This document shows, in pieces, positions 37,590-48,500 of a DNA stretch of 64,000 nucleotides. The DNA lies in the NCBI RefSeq assembly GCF_000972845.2, contig NC_040020.1, positions 1,240,669 through 1,304,668 of the forward strand. Direction: 5' to 3'. The position numbers and the translations under genes were made by a program. Positions within the stretch are counted from its first letter, which is position 1, and each line of letters opens with the position of its first letter. Under the pieces are notes generated by a model, which was not told the origin of the DNA, ran no database searches, and saw only the letters and a list, made by a program, of their open reading frames with translations. The DNA comes from Larimichthys crocea (Eukaryota > Chordata > Actinopteri > Sciaenidae).

Positions 37590-38110
37590 ACGCAGCGGTA
37601 CCGAACACGTTTGGGACCTACGTCACAGGTGAGCCCGTCTCGTCCAATCACATCGCTCCAAAAAAGAAACGGTTGTACGCTACAGCGCGTCTCTACTGCG
37701 CAGACTCACGCAGAGAGAGGAAGAGGCTCGGAGGTGTCGCTTTCCCCCAACAGAGGAATCCAAGTCTCCTACAAAGGTAACAAAGCGGTCTGCGGGGCTT
37801 TGAGCGGTGTCAGACGTTAGATAAGCTTCGTGTCTTTGTCTCTCCGTGTGTGGGACACGGACACCGGGTCTCTGCGGTTTCCCCGAGCTCCGGTTCTGTT
37901 GTTGTGCTAACCGGTGAGCGAGCTAATCCGGCTAGCATCAGTTGTAGTTAGCTCGGCACCTTTTCCTCCTTCTCCGAGCTGAGGAGGCTCCTCTGACCCA
38001 GCACAGACACACGGGCTGAACCGGGTCTGTCAGCCTCCTCTGCCTCTTTATCTGACCCAGCACAGACACACACGGGCTGAACCGGGTCTGTCAGCCCGGT
38101 ACTTACCTGA
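37590..38110 (+). promoter_or_regulatory. cdk2ap2: CpG island, probable promoter and noncoding first exon of cdk2ap2
   Basis: CpG density rises sharply from the AT-rich surroundings ('gacgcagcggtaccgaacac', 'gcgtctctactgcgcagact'). A splice donor, AAAG|GTAACA, follows position 37776, and the first coding exon of cdk2ap2 starts at an acceptor 2.2 kb downstream with 5' UTR before its ATG, so an upstream noncoding exon is required. I infer that exon ends at 37776. No TATA box is evident, as usual for CpG-island promoters. Transcript data would be needed for the start site. Confidence 0.6.
37993..38096. repeat. Two-copy tandem repeat in the CpG island
   Basis: 'ctgacccagcacagacaca' to 'gggtctgtcagcc' occurs at 37993-38035 and again at 38052-38096, offset by 59 bases, with one extra CA in the second copy. 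The second unit overlaps the right arm of the inverted repeat. Confidence 0.9.
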
Positions 38111-38159
38111 CATGATATCTGCTGGATTTGAATGACATTGAACGGTGTGAGGATGAGCT

Positions 38160-38710
38160 GCTTTTAGATTAGATTAGATTAAATATACTTTATTCATCCC
38201 AACACGGGGAGTGTACTTGTTACAGCAGCAGAGGAAAGTGTAGCATGCACTACAGAATTAGAAACAAGTAGAAAAGGCAAAAAAACACAATAAACAGACA
38301 GAAATATCTATAACCTATGACAATAAACACAAAAACAACATCAACCTTCAAGTACTGAGGATAAAAGTAGCATGATGTATAAAGAGAGTTTTGTAATGTG
38401 ACCATGATATAAATAATAAATATTACTGCAAGAGTAGTGACCATAGTATAAATAATATTACAAAAGTAAGTGACCATGATATAAATAATAACAGAAATAT
38501 CTATAACCTACACACATGAAAAACAACAACATCAACCTTCAAACAGACAAGTACTGAGGATAAAAGTGGCACGATGTATAAAAAGAGTATTGTAATGTAA
38601 AGTGACCATAGTGTCAGAAATATTACAAAGAAAGTGACCATGATACAAATAATAATATTATTGCAAGTGTAGTGACCATGATATAAATAATATTACAAAA
38701 GTTGTTGCAA
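38160..38710 (-). mobile_element. LINE 3' ends, inverted relative to 35.8-37.5 kb
   Basis: The plus strand starts with (AGATT) repeats and 'actttattcatcccaacacg', the complement of the LINE 3' end found upstream, and continues with two partly repeated blocks of the same 3' region ('agtactgaggataaaagt' occurs twice, near 38353 and 38552). A further copy lies at 51240-51550. The right edge runs into a TA microsatellite and the second gap. Confidence 0.75.
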
Positions 38711-38755
38711 GTTATCGTTGGTAAACCTCTTGTCTCGTCTCATATATATATATAT

Positions 38756-38845
38756 NNNNNNNNNNNNNNNNNNNNNNNNNNNNNNNNNNNNNNNNNNNNN
38801 NNNNNNNNNNNNNNNNNNNNNNNNNNNNNNNNNNNNNNNNNNNNN
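38756..38845. other. Assembly gap (Ns) inside a TA microsatellite
   Basis: Ninety Ns with alternating TA on both sides (38743-38755 and 38846-38879). The real length of the dinucleotide tract is unknown; the gap is best explained by failure to assemble the repeat. Confidence 0.99.
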
Positions 38846-38880
<35 letters not shown>

Positions 38881-39171
38881 TCACACACTGTGTAACGTTA
38901 CCAATCACTACACTGTAAGTATATGGCAGCAAAGCGTCCTCTGCTGTCACTCAGTCATTTGTATCTTAAATTTCACCTACTGGTGTTTTACACGATGCAT
39001 GAACTGTGTTAAATGAAGCAGGAAACACTAAATTAAAGGACAGGAACAAATCCACAAAAAAAAGGATGCATGTTGTTCTGCAATTTAATGCTTTAATCGT
39101 GTTAGTTTAGACACCGGGGGATGGTTGGCACACCTCTACCAGCTGATCTGAGACGGTTCAGATGTCAAGTC

Positions 39172-39395
39172 AACTTTATTGTCAGTGCTGCCATATGTAC
39201 AGGACATACAGAGAGTTGAAATAGTGTTTCCTCATATCCCTGGTGCAGTTTATTATTATTATTATTAGTTAAATAATAAATTCATTTTTATAAAATAGAG
39301 TTCTAGAGGGTTAGGGAGTGATAATGAATGGATGGATGTCTTTCGTGACTGTTTTCTATTTGAAAATCCAACCACTGCGAGCTGACCCTGGATAA
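39172..39395. repeat. Retroelement tail and dispersed repeat
   Basis: 'gtcaagtcaactttattgtc' followed by 'agtgctgccatatgtacagg' has the form of a minus-strand LINE or SINE 3' end of fish type. Next to it, 39275-39395 is the second copy of the repeat at 33786-33930. From 39400 to 39940 nothing is recognisable except intronic sequence of cdk2ap2. Confidence 0.5.
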
Positions 39396-40042
39396 AAGAT
39401 ACATAAGAAAGATATCTAAGAAAAATATGGCAGATCTAAAAGGTATAAACAGTATAAATATGGCAGACATAGAAAGATTCAGCAGTATACAGAATGAACG
39501 ATATAAACAGTGAGATCTATCAAAAAATAAAAGATGTGTAAACAGTGATTTAAACTCTGGTAGCAGTATGGTTAATAGATTTTCAGCTGTAATAGGAGTT
39601 TAACTTTATTTGTTGCAGCTACTTGGAAGTCACTCATAAATCCTTGTCACTAGTTGCTATCATGAATTGTAATTATGATGAACTACCTCACAGGGTTAAA
39701 ACTGCAGCGTCCTCCTTTTGTTGCGTCTTTGTCTCTCTTGTTTTCTGTCGTCTCTCTGCTGTTTTGTTATAAAGTCACAAATTGAACCGTACAAATCCTG
39801 TGGGTGGGAACAAACAGACAAATAATGTATCTGAACCTCAATCAAACGCTGGAACTTTTAAAGAGACAGTTTATTGACATTATATATCGTATGTCATATC
39901 CATCTCCTTCTCATTCGTTTGCTTTATTTTCTCCACCTCAGCTCTTAGGAGCTCATAACCACCAGTAAAGCTGTATAAGCACCGGGTTGACGGGACCGAA
40001 GGAAGTGGCGTGTCGTACGGGGAGCTGCCTGCCGAAATCGCC

Positions 40043-42206
40043 ATGAGTTACAAACCCATCGCTCCTGCGCCGTCTGGCTCCAACCACACACCTCCAGGTT
40101 CTAACACCATTACACTATGGTCAAGTTTTTCCCCATTATTTTTGTATAACACGCCTCGGTTATAGTGTGTTACGTCTCTTCTCCCCCTCTGTCCAGGCTC
40201 CTCGGTGCCCTCTCCATCCCTGCCCTCGTCGTCCAACTTCAGGCCGGCTTTCAGTGACTTTGGTCCGCCCTCCATGGGCTTTGTCCAGGTATATCTGCAG
40301 TGCAGTTATCCATACTGTCGTGTTATACTCACATCAAACCACAACCACTCCTTATGATGTATTTTTTTAAATTTATGTTGGCTTGTACAGGTGAAAAAGT
40401 AGAGCTTGTACTTGACACTGTGGCTTTGTCAGCCACTTTACATTAAAGTGCTTAAGCCTCAACCAGCAAGGAAAACAGATGAATAATTTAGCACGAGCCT
40501 GTAGAAATGTTGCAAACAAACGCTGCAGCTGAACACACGCCCACCTGATCAGAACTTAATGATTGTATGTAAGACTTTCCTGTTGTCTGCAGCAGTATCT
40601 CGTTAAATTTCAGCTTTATTGAGTTTGACAAAGAGGAAAAACGAAGGTGCAGTCCAGAGTGGAGATATATAAAAATTTCTATTACAACATTTAGATGTAC
40701 AATATATATATATATAGAGAGAGTGTGCCTCAGTTAGTCAGCCTTCAAACGTCTTCACATAATTAGAATATCTGTAGACAAAGATGCTTTCATGAAGTCC
40801 AGTAAATATTTACAGAGCTGTGAGACTCTGTCACTCTGAGGCAGCTGCAGGCATGTGACCTACGTGACAGCATTGAGATAGTCGGACTGGCATGACTGGA
40901 ATGCATATACTTTTTTCTTTTAATAAAAAAGGAGGGATTGGACTTTCCACATTGCAGCCGAGAGAGCATGGCATTAGATACGAACAAATGAATGTTAAAT
41001 TATCTGAGTGGGGTTGTTGCACTTCTTCGTAATCATTTTGAAAACAAATGTATCTGTTCCCTCTGTTTCACACCACAGGATCAATCAATCATTTTAGCGA
41101 GATTCTCTGTACGTTGTGTTGCGTTTCCTGCTGTGAGTTGTCTTGATGGATCTTTTCTTCTTTTTTTAATCACATACGTGTCAAAATGCACACGCAGCCT
41201 GTCAAAGTGTCTCAAGGCTCCACCTACAGCGAGCTCCTGTCCGTCATTGAGGAGATGAGCCGCGAGATCAGGCCAACGTACGCCGGCAGCAAGAGCGCCA
41301 TGGAGAGGCTAAAGAGAGGTACGTTTTACCTGTCAACAAACGCACACCTGTTTGCAGAGCCCATCATGGTCTGCGTGAGTGCTGTGAAGACGGATGCCGT
41401 TCCTGCTTTTATTGTGGAAATGAAAAGCCTTCAGGAGTTGAAGATGTTCATTGAATAATCCATTAAAAAAAACCCTCCTCTGCTCTCTGCTGAAGGCAGA
41501 TCCAACATAAGATTTCTTCTTTGTAGAATTGTACTGTTCTAAAAATAAAAACAGAAGAACCTTGTTAACCTAACTGCTCTGGTTGTAGATGCACTCTGGA
41601 GTTTTATAACAATTTCTTTGTTAGAGAGGTAGAACTATTAGTTTGTGAATTGCCCATACAACATTTTAAAATATGAAATATTTGATTACTGTGCTTCTAT
41701 TGTCATTTCTGTATTTTTTTTTCACCCATAATTTGTGGGAAGCTTTTGGGAAAAGCAAAAAAATATCAATACTTTTCTACATAATCTAGTAGCAATGATA
41801 TCATAGTGTCTTATACATACAACAAATAAAGTGAGTAAGATCAATGACAGCAAAGCACAGAGGTTAAAGGCTTTGTCTCTTCAGTGTGCTCCTCATCAGG
41901 TGACTCTGGCTTCATGTTCTGATGTATCTTAATGAAGACGTGTAGAAATAATAGACTGGCGTGATTGAAATAGAATGACGGACATTAGAAACCTCAGCTC
42001 AGCGCTCGGCCTTAGTTTAACCTGCAGCCTTGTTAACTTTTTGTAGTTGAACTCACACAGAAATTGCGACCAATGAATCATTTTTGGCGATCAAACTGCT
42101 GTTTTAACACCTCCTTGCACCTGTTTTGTCTCCTTCAGGTATAATCCATGCCCGTGCACTGGTCAGGGAGTGTCTTGCAGAGACGGAGAGAAGTGCACGC
42201 ACATAA
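40043..42206 (+). CDS. cdk2ap2: Cyclin-dependent kinase 2-associated protein 2
   Basis: Four coding exons: 40043-40097, 40197-40288, 41198-41318 and 42139-42206, all with GT/AG borders and phases that join without error, giving 111 residues (the human proteins have 126 for CDK2AP2 and 115 for CDK2AP1). The N-terminus '[11 protein letters not shown]' and '[13 protein letters not shown]' identify CDK2AP2 rather than CDK2AP1. The C-terminal helical domain is nearly invariant in the family: '[19 protein letters not shown]' in exon three and '[17 protein letters not shown]' in exon four, with the cysteine known to form the homodimer disulphide in CDK2AP1. The family binds CDK2 and is a component of the NuRD chromatin complex. 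The acceptor before the ATG is at 39941, so the first coding exon starts at 39942 with about 100 bases of 5' UTR. The gene converges with aip. Confidence 0.96.
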
Positions 42207-42871
42207 CCTTTTGGAAAGACCCCTTCACCCCTCGCTTTTACCCCACCACCCCCCCGATAGAAGCCTGTTCTCCCCAAGGTCTTTTTTTTTTTTTTTTTTT
42301 TTTAATTTTAAAATCCTCCCAGCTTCTCTGCTTTCCTCGCCGGCTTTTTCTAGGTGCATCATGTCCTTCTTGTCTCCGCTGTCAGTTCCCTGCACACCTT
42401 TTTTTTGTTCATCACAGACTTTGTGACCTGTGGAGTGTACGCAAAATGCAGTTTTGTATCTATTTTGAAATAAGAGTGTAGGGAATTTCAGCACATTTTT
42501 AAGTAGACCTATGGGTAAAAAAAAAAAAAAAAAAAAAACCTTGGTAAAAATGGACGTGAATGTTTAAAAACAGGATTTGACTTAGTTTTTGTTTTTTTAA
42601 AAATGATGAAAATCAATGTTCCACCTGCGCTCATGTTTCTATTCTGAACATCACTCTGCAGCCGCTCATTATTTCTTCTGTTGATCGGAGCGTCTTGATT
42701 ATTCCTCCCCCCTCGTCATCTGCATTCACCCTCGCTTTGTTTTCATCATGTTTTGTAGTGTGAACACACGTTAGATGTTTCTCAATCCCAAGAACTCTGT
42801 ACATCTCAAGTCAATTTGTTAGTATGGAAATTTTGTAAACCAGATTTTTGCAGTTCTGTATGTATATCTTA

Positions 42872-42877
42872 ATTAAA
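42872..42877 (+). promoter_or_regulatory. cdk2ap2: Candidate cdk2ap2 polyadenylation signal (ATTAAA)
   Basis: The common variant hexamer ATTAAA lies 666 bases after the stop codon, and no canonical AATAAA was seen earlier in the 3' UTR. Homopolymer tracts of T (42283-42303) and A (42518-42538) lie within the presumed UTR. Confidence 0.4.
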
Positions 42878-43112
42878 TAACAGGAAAAAAATAATCCGTT
42901 CAGTGGCTGCTTTGTTTGTGAAACATTAATAGGTTGCTAAAGAATCGGTTTATATGAAATGCTCTTAAATTTAACAGACGTATTTCTAATGGATGTTCGA
43001 CAAAGAGACTCTTAGCACAAGGTGCTCTTACTTTACTTGCTGCAGGGCAATGAGCTCACTAACTACACTCCATCTACTAATTAAGACTAGTAAGACTAAT
43101 TAAGACTACAAT

Positions 43113-44212
43113 TAGTGGTGTGCGAAATTGCATATTTTGGTATCGATCCAATACCAAGTAAATACGGGCCGGTATCGCAGATACCGATACTTTTCAATTA
43201 GTAAGGTGGATGCATCATTGAGTTGCTAAATCTCAATTAATTTTAGTGTTTTTTGTGATGTTTCCTTTTTTATTATTATAACATTGTTAAAACCTAGGAC
43301 AGAGTTGGGGGGCCTAGGGCGCGATAATGTGCTATATGATATTACACGTATAAGTATATATCTATACCCCCGTTATTTATTTTATCTTTTATAGTATGAG
43401 ATATTTAATTATTCGAGAGGGACACAACTGATTTATATCTGATTATTATAAGATATATCTAGAGATGCGCCGTATACAGCTTAGATATAGATCTATCATC
43501 GACATCCCACACTTATGTATTCTCTATACTATTATCATCTCTATAGAATATATATATAATTACACACACCTTATTTATATATATATTTATATCTATATGA
43601 TTCTTATTTTATATATTAATATATTCTATATAATATATCCTACACATATTTATTATATATACTATCTATATATTATATCTATATTATACTATTTATAAGT
43701 TTTGTTTATTATAATTAAATAGAAAAATGCTGCTTATCAATTTTTTTTCAGAAAAATCCTAAATAAAAGGCTACTCGTAACAAATTAAAACAAGTACTGT
43801 TGAGAAACTATAATACTTAAATTTAAATTCTCAACAACAAAAACAACTGGTGAAAATATAAATAGTATGTAAGCAACTTAATAACCCCCAAAGCCTTTAG
43901 TTAGTCTGTGTTTTGGTTACAGGTTTTTGTTCAAAAACAGTATCAAATTAAATTTTTTTTGCTTTTAATGCACTTCGCCTGTGACTAACTAACTGCCCTT
44001 GTTTGTTTGCGTGTCTAAGTCACGTCACGTAGCGGCGCAACATCTAAACATAAGAGGAGGGAGGGGGAGCAAAGTGTGCCCGCTCTGCACTGACACAGGA
44101 GCGGCGAGTCCGGCAACCTGGCTGTTTTCTCTTTGCCGAAACCGCAGCACTGCAAACAAGAACCGATCTCACCAGGCTAGTATCGATACTTGGATCGATC
44201 CGCCCACCACTA
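43113..44212. mobile_element. hAT-like non-autonomous transposon, 1100 bp
   Basis: The ends are inverted: 'tagtggtgtgcg' at the left and the complement of 'tagtggtgggcg' at the right. They are flanked by a near-perfect 8-bp target duplication, 'actacaat' at 43105-43112 and 'actacaac' at 44213-44220. Sub-terminal sequence is also symmetrical ('ggtatcgat' and its complement). The right part is GC-rich (44020-44160); no transposase frame remains. The left-central part (about 43330-43700) is a disordered TA-rich tract. It lies between the convergent 3' ends of cdk2ap2 and aip. Confidence 0.8.
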
Positions 44213-45587
44213 ACTACAACATGTGAAGGCTATGAAAAGATAAACAGCATGTGGACCTCTCACCATCTCTTTAAAGTTATGAATAATGTCTTTTACTCAA
44301 GAAATTCAAGATGATAACGATGAGCATTCTTTCTTCATCTGTCTGCATGTCACAGGTGTTTTAAAGAAATGCAAAGCTGGGGATAAACATATTTATTTTC
44401 AGGTATATAATCACAACCTCAATAACATTTCACTTCAGACACTGACCCGCTGCCTCACATCAATGTTTTTAAGCAAGTGAAAGACATATCGAGGGCTCTG
44501 CTGAATACATCTCGACAAAAACAAGGTAATGGTAGTTTTTTTTTTTAGTATATGAAATAAGTACATAGAAGAAAGCAAAAGATAACAAGTCCGCGTGTTT
44601 TACATGATTGTCACAGACTGCTCGGTATCCCAGTCGCATCTAAGTGGGAGATAATTGTCTCCTGCTTATTCCAGTGCGTCCCCTGTGACCATGATAGAGA
44701 AGAGGGGTGGGCGGGTCTGGTGGTGCAAAGGCAGAGGTGTGCATGCGAGTGCATGATGTACTTTGTGCAAAAAAAATCTTGTTTATGAAGTGTTTCTGTC
44801 CAGATTTTAAAAAATCTCTCCTTGTTGGGCAACAATGAATAATGTTTAGGATCCAACAGCTCATATTTCAGAGAAAGCTATAGAACATAAAATACTGTGG
44901 CAAGTATTTTTTTAGATAAATTGATATACAGTGACACATTCCCCCAAACAGCAGACAAATTCATCATTAAATGAAAAAAGACATTGGGGAAGGGGATCAT
45001 TCAGCCTGTGGGCCATTACAGTGAGTGGGTTATTTACCAAGAATGCCTTTTGAAACTGTGACAGGCTGAGGAAGGAAGTGGAAGCGAGAGCTCCCTTAGG
45101 TGGAAAAAACCACAACGCTATGAATAAATGATGCTGCTAAGTCACAGGACAGACCCAAGGGATGCTGGATCTATGGGCTTCTGGGCTTACATTAAAGTCA
45201 GCATTTCTTAATTAGAGAGTTTTACATTTAGAGAGAGAGAGAGAGAGAGGAATAAGGCAGGAATTCAAAATCACACTTTGGTACGTATACGCGTGACTTG
45301 TGGTTGGGCTTGTGTGTGATCGACCTGACTGTGTGTGAAAATGCGTCTCTGTATACCATGGAGCGCAGGGTTGCAGATTGATTTGGCTTGATTGCTGAAA
45401 AAAAAACAAAAAAAACACCAGCATTGTCCACTGTTTCTCCTCCATCTTGAAATTCACAGGCATCCCTTTCTTTGTTCCATCCATTCAACCCTGTGAGGAG
45501 GGAGAGCAGATTCATTTTTTAGCACTTGTGCTATAACAAATAAGCTTAAACTGCATATCTTGTGGCCGATTGGCTGCAATTACAAAC
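44213..45587. other. Intergenic sequence between cdk2ap2 and aip
   Basis: Beyond the transposon, no gene is recognisable. A GA microsatellite lies at 45230-45250. The part next to 45588 is presumably the aip 3' UTR; I did not find a canonical polyadenylation hexamer on the minus strand close to the stop. Confidence 0.4.
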
Positions 45588-48500
45588 TCAGAGTAGACTG
45601 ACTGTAGTGGCTGTGGCAGGTGGCGGGCTGAATAGGCCCTTGTAGCGACCCTTTTCCTCTTTTTCTTTGGAGCGGATCCTCTCCTCCATAGCCCTTAGTT
45701 CCTTAGCAACAGACTGTTCCAGAGAAGGGTCCAGGTCCAGCACCTTAGCAAAGTCTGCCCGTGCTTCTGTCTCGTTCCAAACTGCTGCGTGGGCTTTAGC
45801 TCGCTTGTAGAAGGCCTTCACATTGTCTGCGAGGAGGGAAACACAGAGAATGATTGGAAATTCTTCATACGCACATGAATGCAGGTCAATAACCAGCAAC
45901 TATACACTTCCAACAATAGATTCCAGGTAGAGCGGTGCCAAATCGTGACGGTTCCTACCAGTGATGCGCGGCTCCATGTTTGATCGACCAGCACCGATCG
46001 ACGTTTTAAACTAACCCGCCCGAACTCGGACTGTTGTGAAATAATGTACCCAACCTGCTTCCTGACCCACATTTTAAAAAGTAGTCTATACTTTCTCTAC
46101 CTCCTGTAGAGCTCGTGGCATCTTCGCGCCAGTTATTCAGCCAATAAAGTCTGTATGTCACAGAAAATTTTGTCTACTACATAAATTACAAAACTTTACT
46201 CGGCGAATATCATTAAAAATATTGTTTGGTGACTCGTGACCGTGGGCACCCGCTCAATTTGGATCAACCTGCGCATCCTACTATAGTTCCTACTATACTA
46301 GAAATTCTACACGACAGTATTACCGTGGATTACTATACTCCCGGTGCCAGTTTTCTGCTCTCCTCCCGGCTTCTCACTGCATGCTACTCCCTTGTAAACA
46401 AAACAACATTGCAACTAATGCAACTGAACTACACAGCTGCTGAATGATTGGCTGTTTGCCTGTTACTGGTGACGTCCGGGGATACGATAGGTTGTTTCCG
46501 CACGCTGGGACCGCCCGTCTGTTAGCTGATTGGCTGTTTGTTTGTTTCTGCCGGCAAGAACGAACTCCATGAAGACAGCTCCGCTTCGACAGAAACTCGC
46601 TTCATTCTGTCTCGCCCAGACGCGTGCACGGCTTACAGTCACAAACACGAGACGACACACTCACCGTGGCAGAAGCACCGGGCTCGAGCGGCGAGTCTGC
46701 CGCGGTGTCGTCATCAGTGGCTTCACTAATTTAGCTCAAAAAAACCAAACTTGTTGTTTCAGTCTAATTCTTACTTCACCAGTATTATGTTTATCATGCA
46801 CCAAACAACATTATAAGTAATGAATAAGTATTTATAACTTGTACAAATACATTGCAGTTCATAAAAAAACTAAAAAAATAATAATAATAGAAAAAGGCTG
46901 CAGTATCGCGATAATACCCGGAACCGTGATACTTTGTCTGATATAGTATCGTGGTTACTCATTTTGGTATTGTGACAACTCTAATTCCATAAAATAAAAA
47001 AAAAAGTGTGAAGCTGGTAGGTTGGATAAATGAAATAACTGTAATTATGCATATTTATAAATCCATAATCAGTCTATCATGTATAGTGTGCAGCGATGGT
47101 GGCGACTTTCTGATGGTTCTTTGCCTGATGCTTCAATACGGCTAAATTCCTTTTTAAAAATATGATTATCATGCCACATTACTGTTTTTATTATGCAAGC
47201 TGTAAAAGTTAAAAATAAATTAAATACTGACTATAAATAAGTGACAACAATAGCTGTTATACTTTGGTATGAATATACCAAATTACAATAAACCACAAGG
47301 CGTTAAAGTTAAAGTTGTGAGTGAATCATCTGTCTCAAAAAGTTTTTCAAATACAGATCACAGTTTCATCTCTGCTGATGTCAACGCAGCAAGAGTCCCA
47401 AAAATATTCTATATGACGCACTAAAAATCTAAATTACAGTGAAGAAGCAGCGAGGCAGGAGACGGTAACTGTTGCTTTCATTCAGTGTTTTGTTGACGGT
47501 GGTGGAGGGAGCCGTCAGGTGAAGCAGCAGGGCTTTTTCACCTGCAGGTTTCTTTTTTTGTGTGAGCTCAACAGCTCAGGCTATTTATTTTTTTCAAATC
47601 CCAAACAGACTGCTCCCTCTTTGAAATCACAAATCTATACAATTTGAAGTAGCAACAGGAATCTTTCATCTCTGCTTTTAAAGTCTCACCCTCATATTTG
47701 AAGATCACAGATGTGCAGTGTTCGATGACTTCATAGTACTGGCCCTGGAGTAGCTTGCACTGGCAATAGTTGAGGAGCAGTGGTGTGATCATAAGGTCCA
47801 ACTTTACCCAGGCTTCATCTCCAGGATGCTCCTGAAAGGTCAGACAAACAAATTCACACAGCTTTGGTTATACTGACCAAACTGGACCTGATCTTTACGC
47901 TGTTTAATACAACTGTGCCCTAACCTTCATCTGTAGATTTTTGAGGCAGGCGATGCCATTGTAGTACTTGTCTGTGGCCTCCTTAATTTTGCCCTGTTTG
48001 AAAAGCAGGTTGCCCTCCTCGTGGATCTGAGGCACGAGCTGGAGTTTCTCTTCATCTGTCATAGCCCAGACATCAAGCTGGAACGACCCTGGAGGAAGAA
48101 CCTGAGCGGAGAAGGAGACTCAAGAGTTAATCTACACTACAGGAGGCACAACTGCAGATGTTATTAGCACATAGCAACAGTTTATGACACATTCTCTATA
48201 CATTATGTTAAATATTTATCATCAGGTACAAGCTTGTGCTATTCATCACAATATCCTTGCGATAAATACAAATACTTCCTGATTTATATCCACATTTTTG
48301 GCTTTTAACCACATTATTTAGGCAACATTTTTTGTTATTTTGCTTTGGCAATTTTTACAAATGTTTGCTTCGTTTGTTACATTAAAAAACATGTTTTGAA
48401 TATGAATAAAAAAAAGTATAAACAAGTATTGTGTTGGCGCTCGCTTCTCTGGCTGCACCCTAAAATACAACCACCACCATTAATATTAAACTCTGGCCTG

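Larger units (their letters stand above)
37279..38156. repeat. Inverted repeat flanking a CpG island
   Basis: Arms at 37279-37350 and 38086-38156 are reverse complements over about 70 bases with three or four differences; the shared core contains 'caccgttcaatgtcattcaa'. Outside each arm, LINE 3'-end sequence continues the symmetry in inverse orientation (about 36950-37275 on the left, 38160-38600 on the right). The space between the arms holds the CpG-rich probable first exon of cdk2ap2. Confidence 0.85.

Noticed and set aside
37539..37820. Two overlapping plus-strand frames in the CpG island
   Set aside because: They cross the predicted first-exon donor and have no homology; the region is better explained as 5' UTR and promoter.
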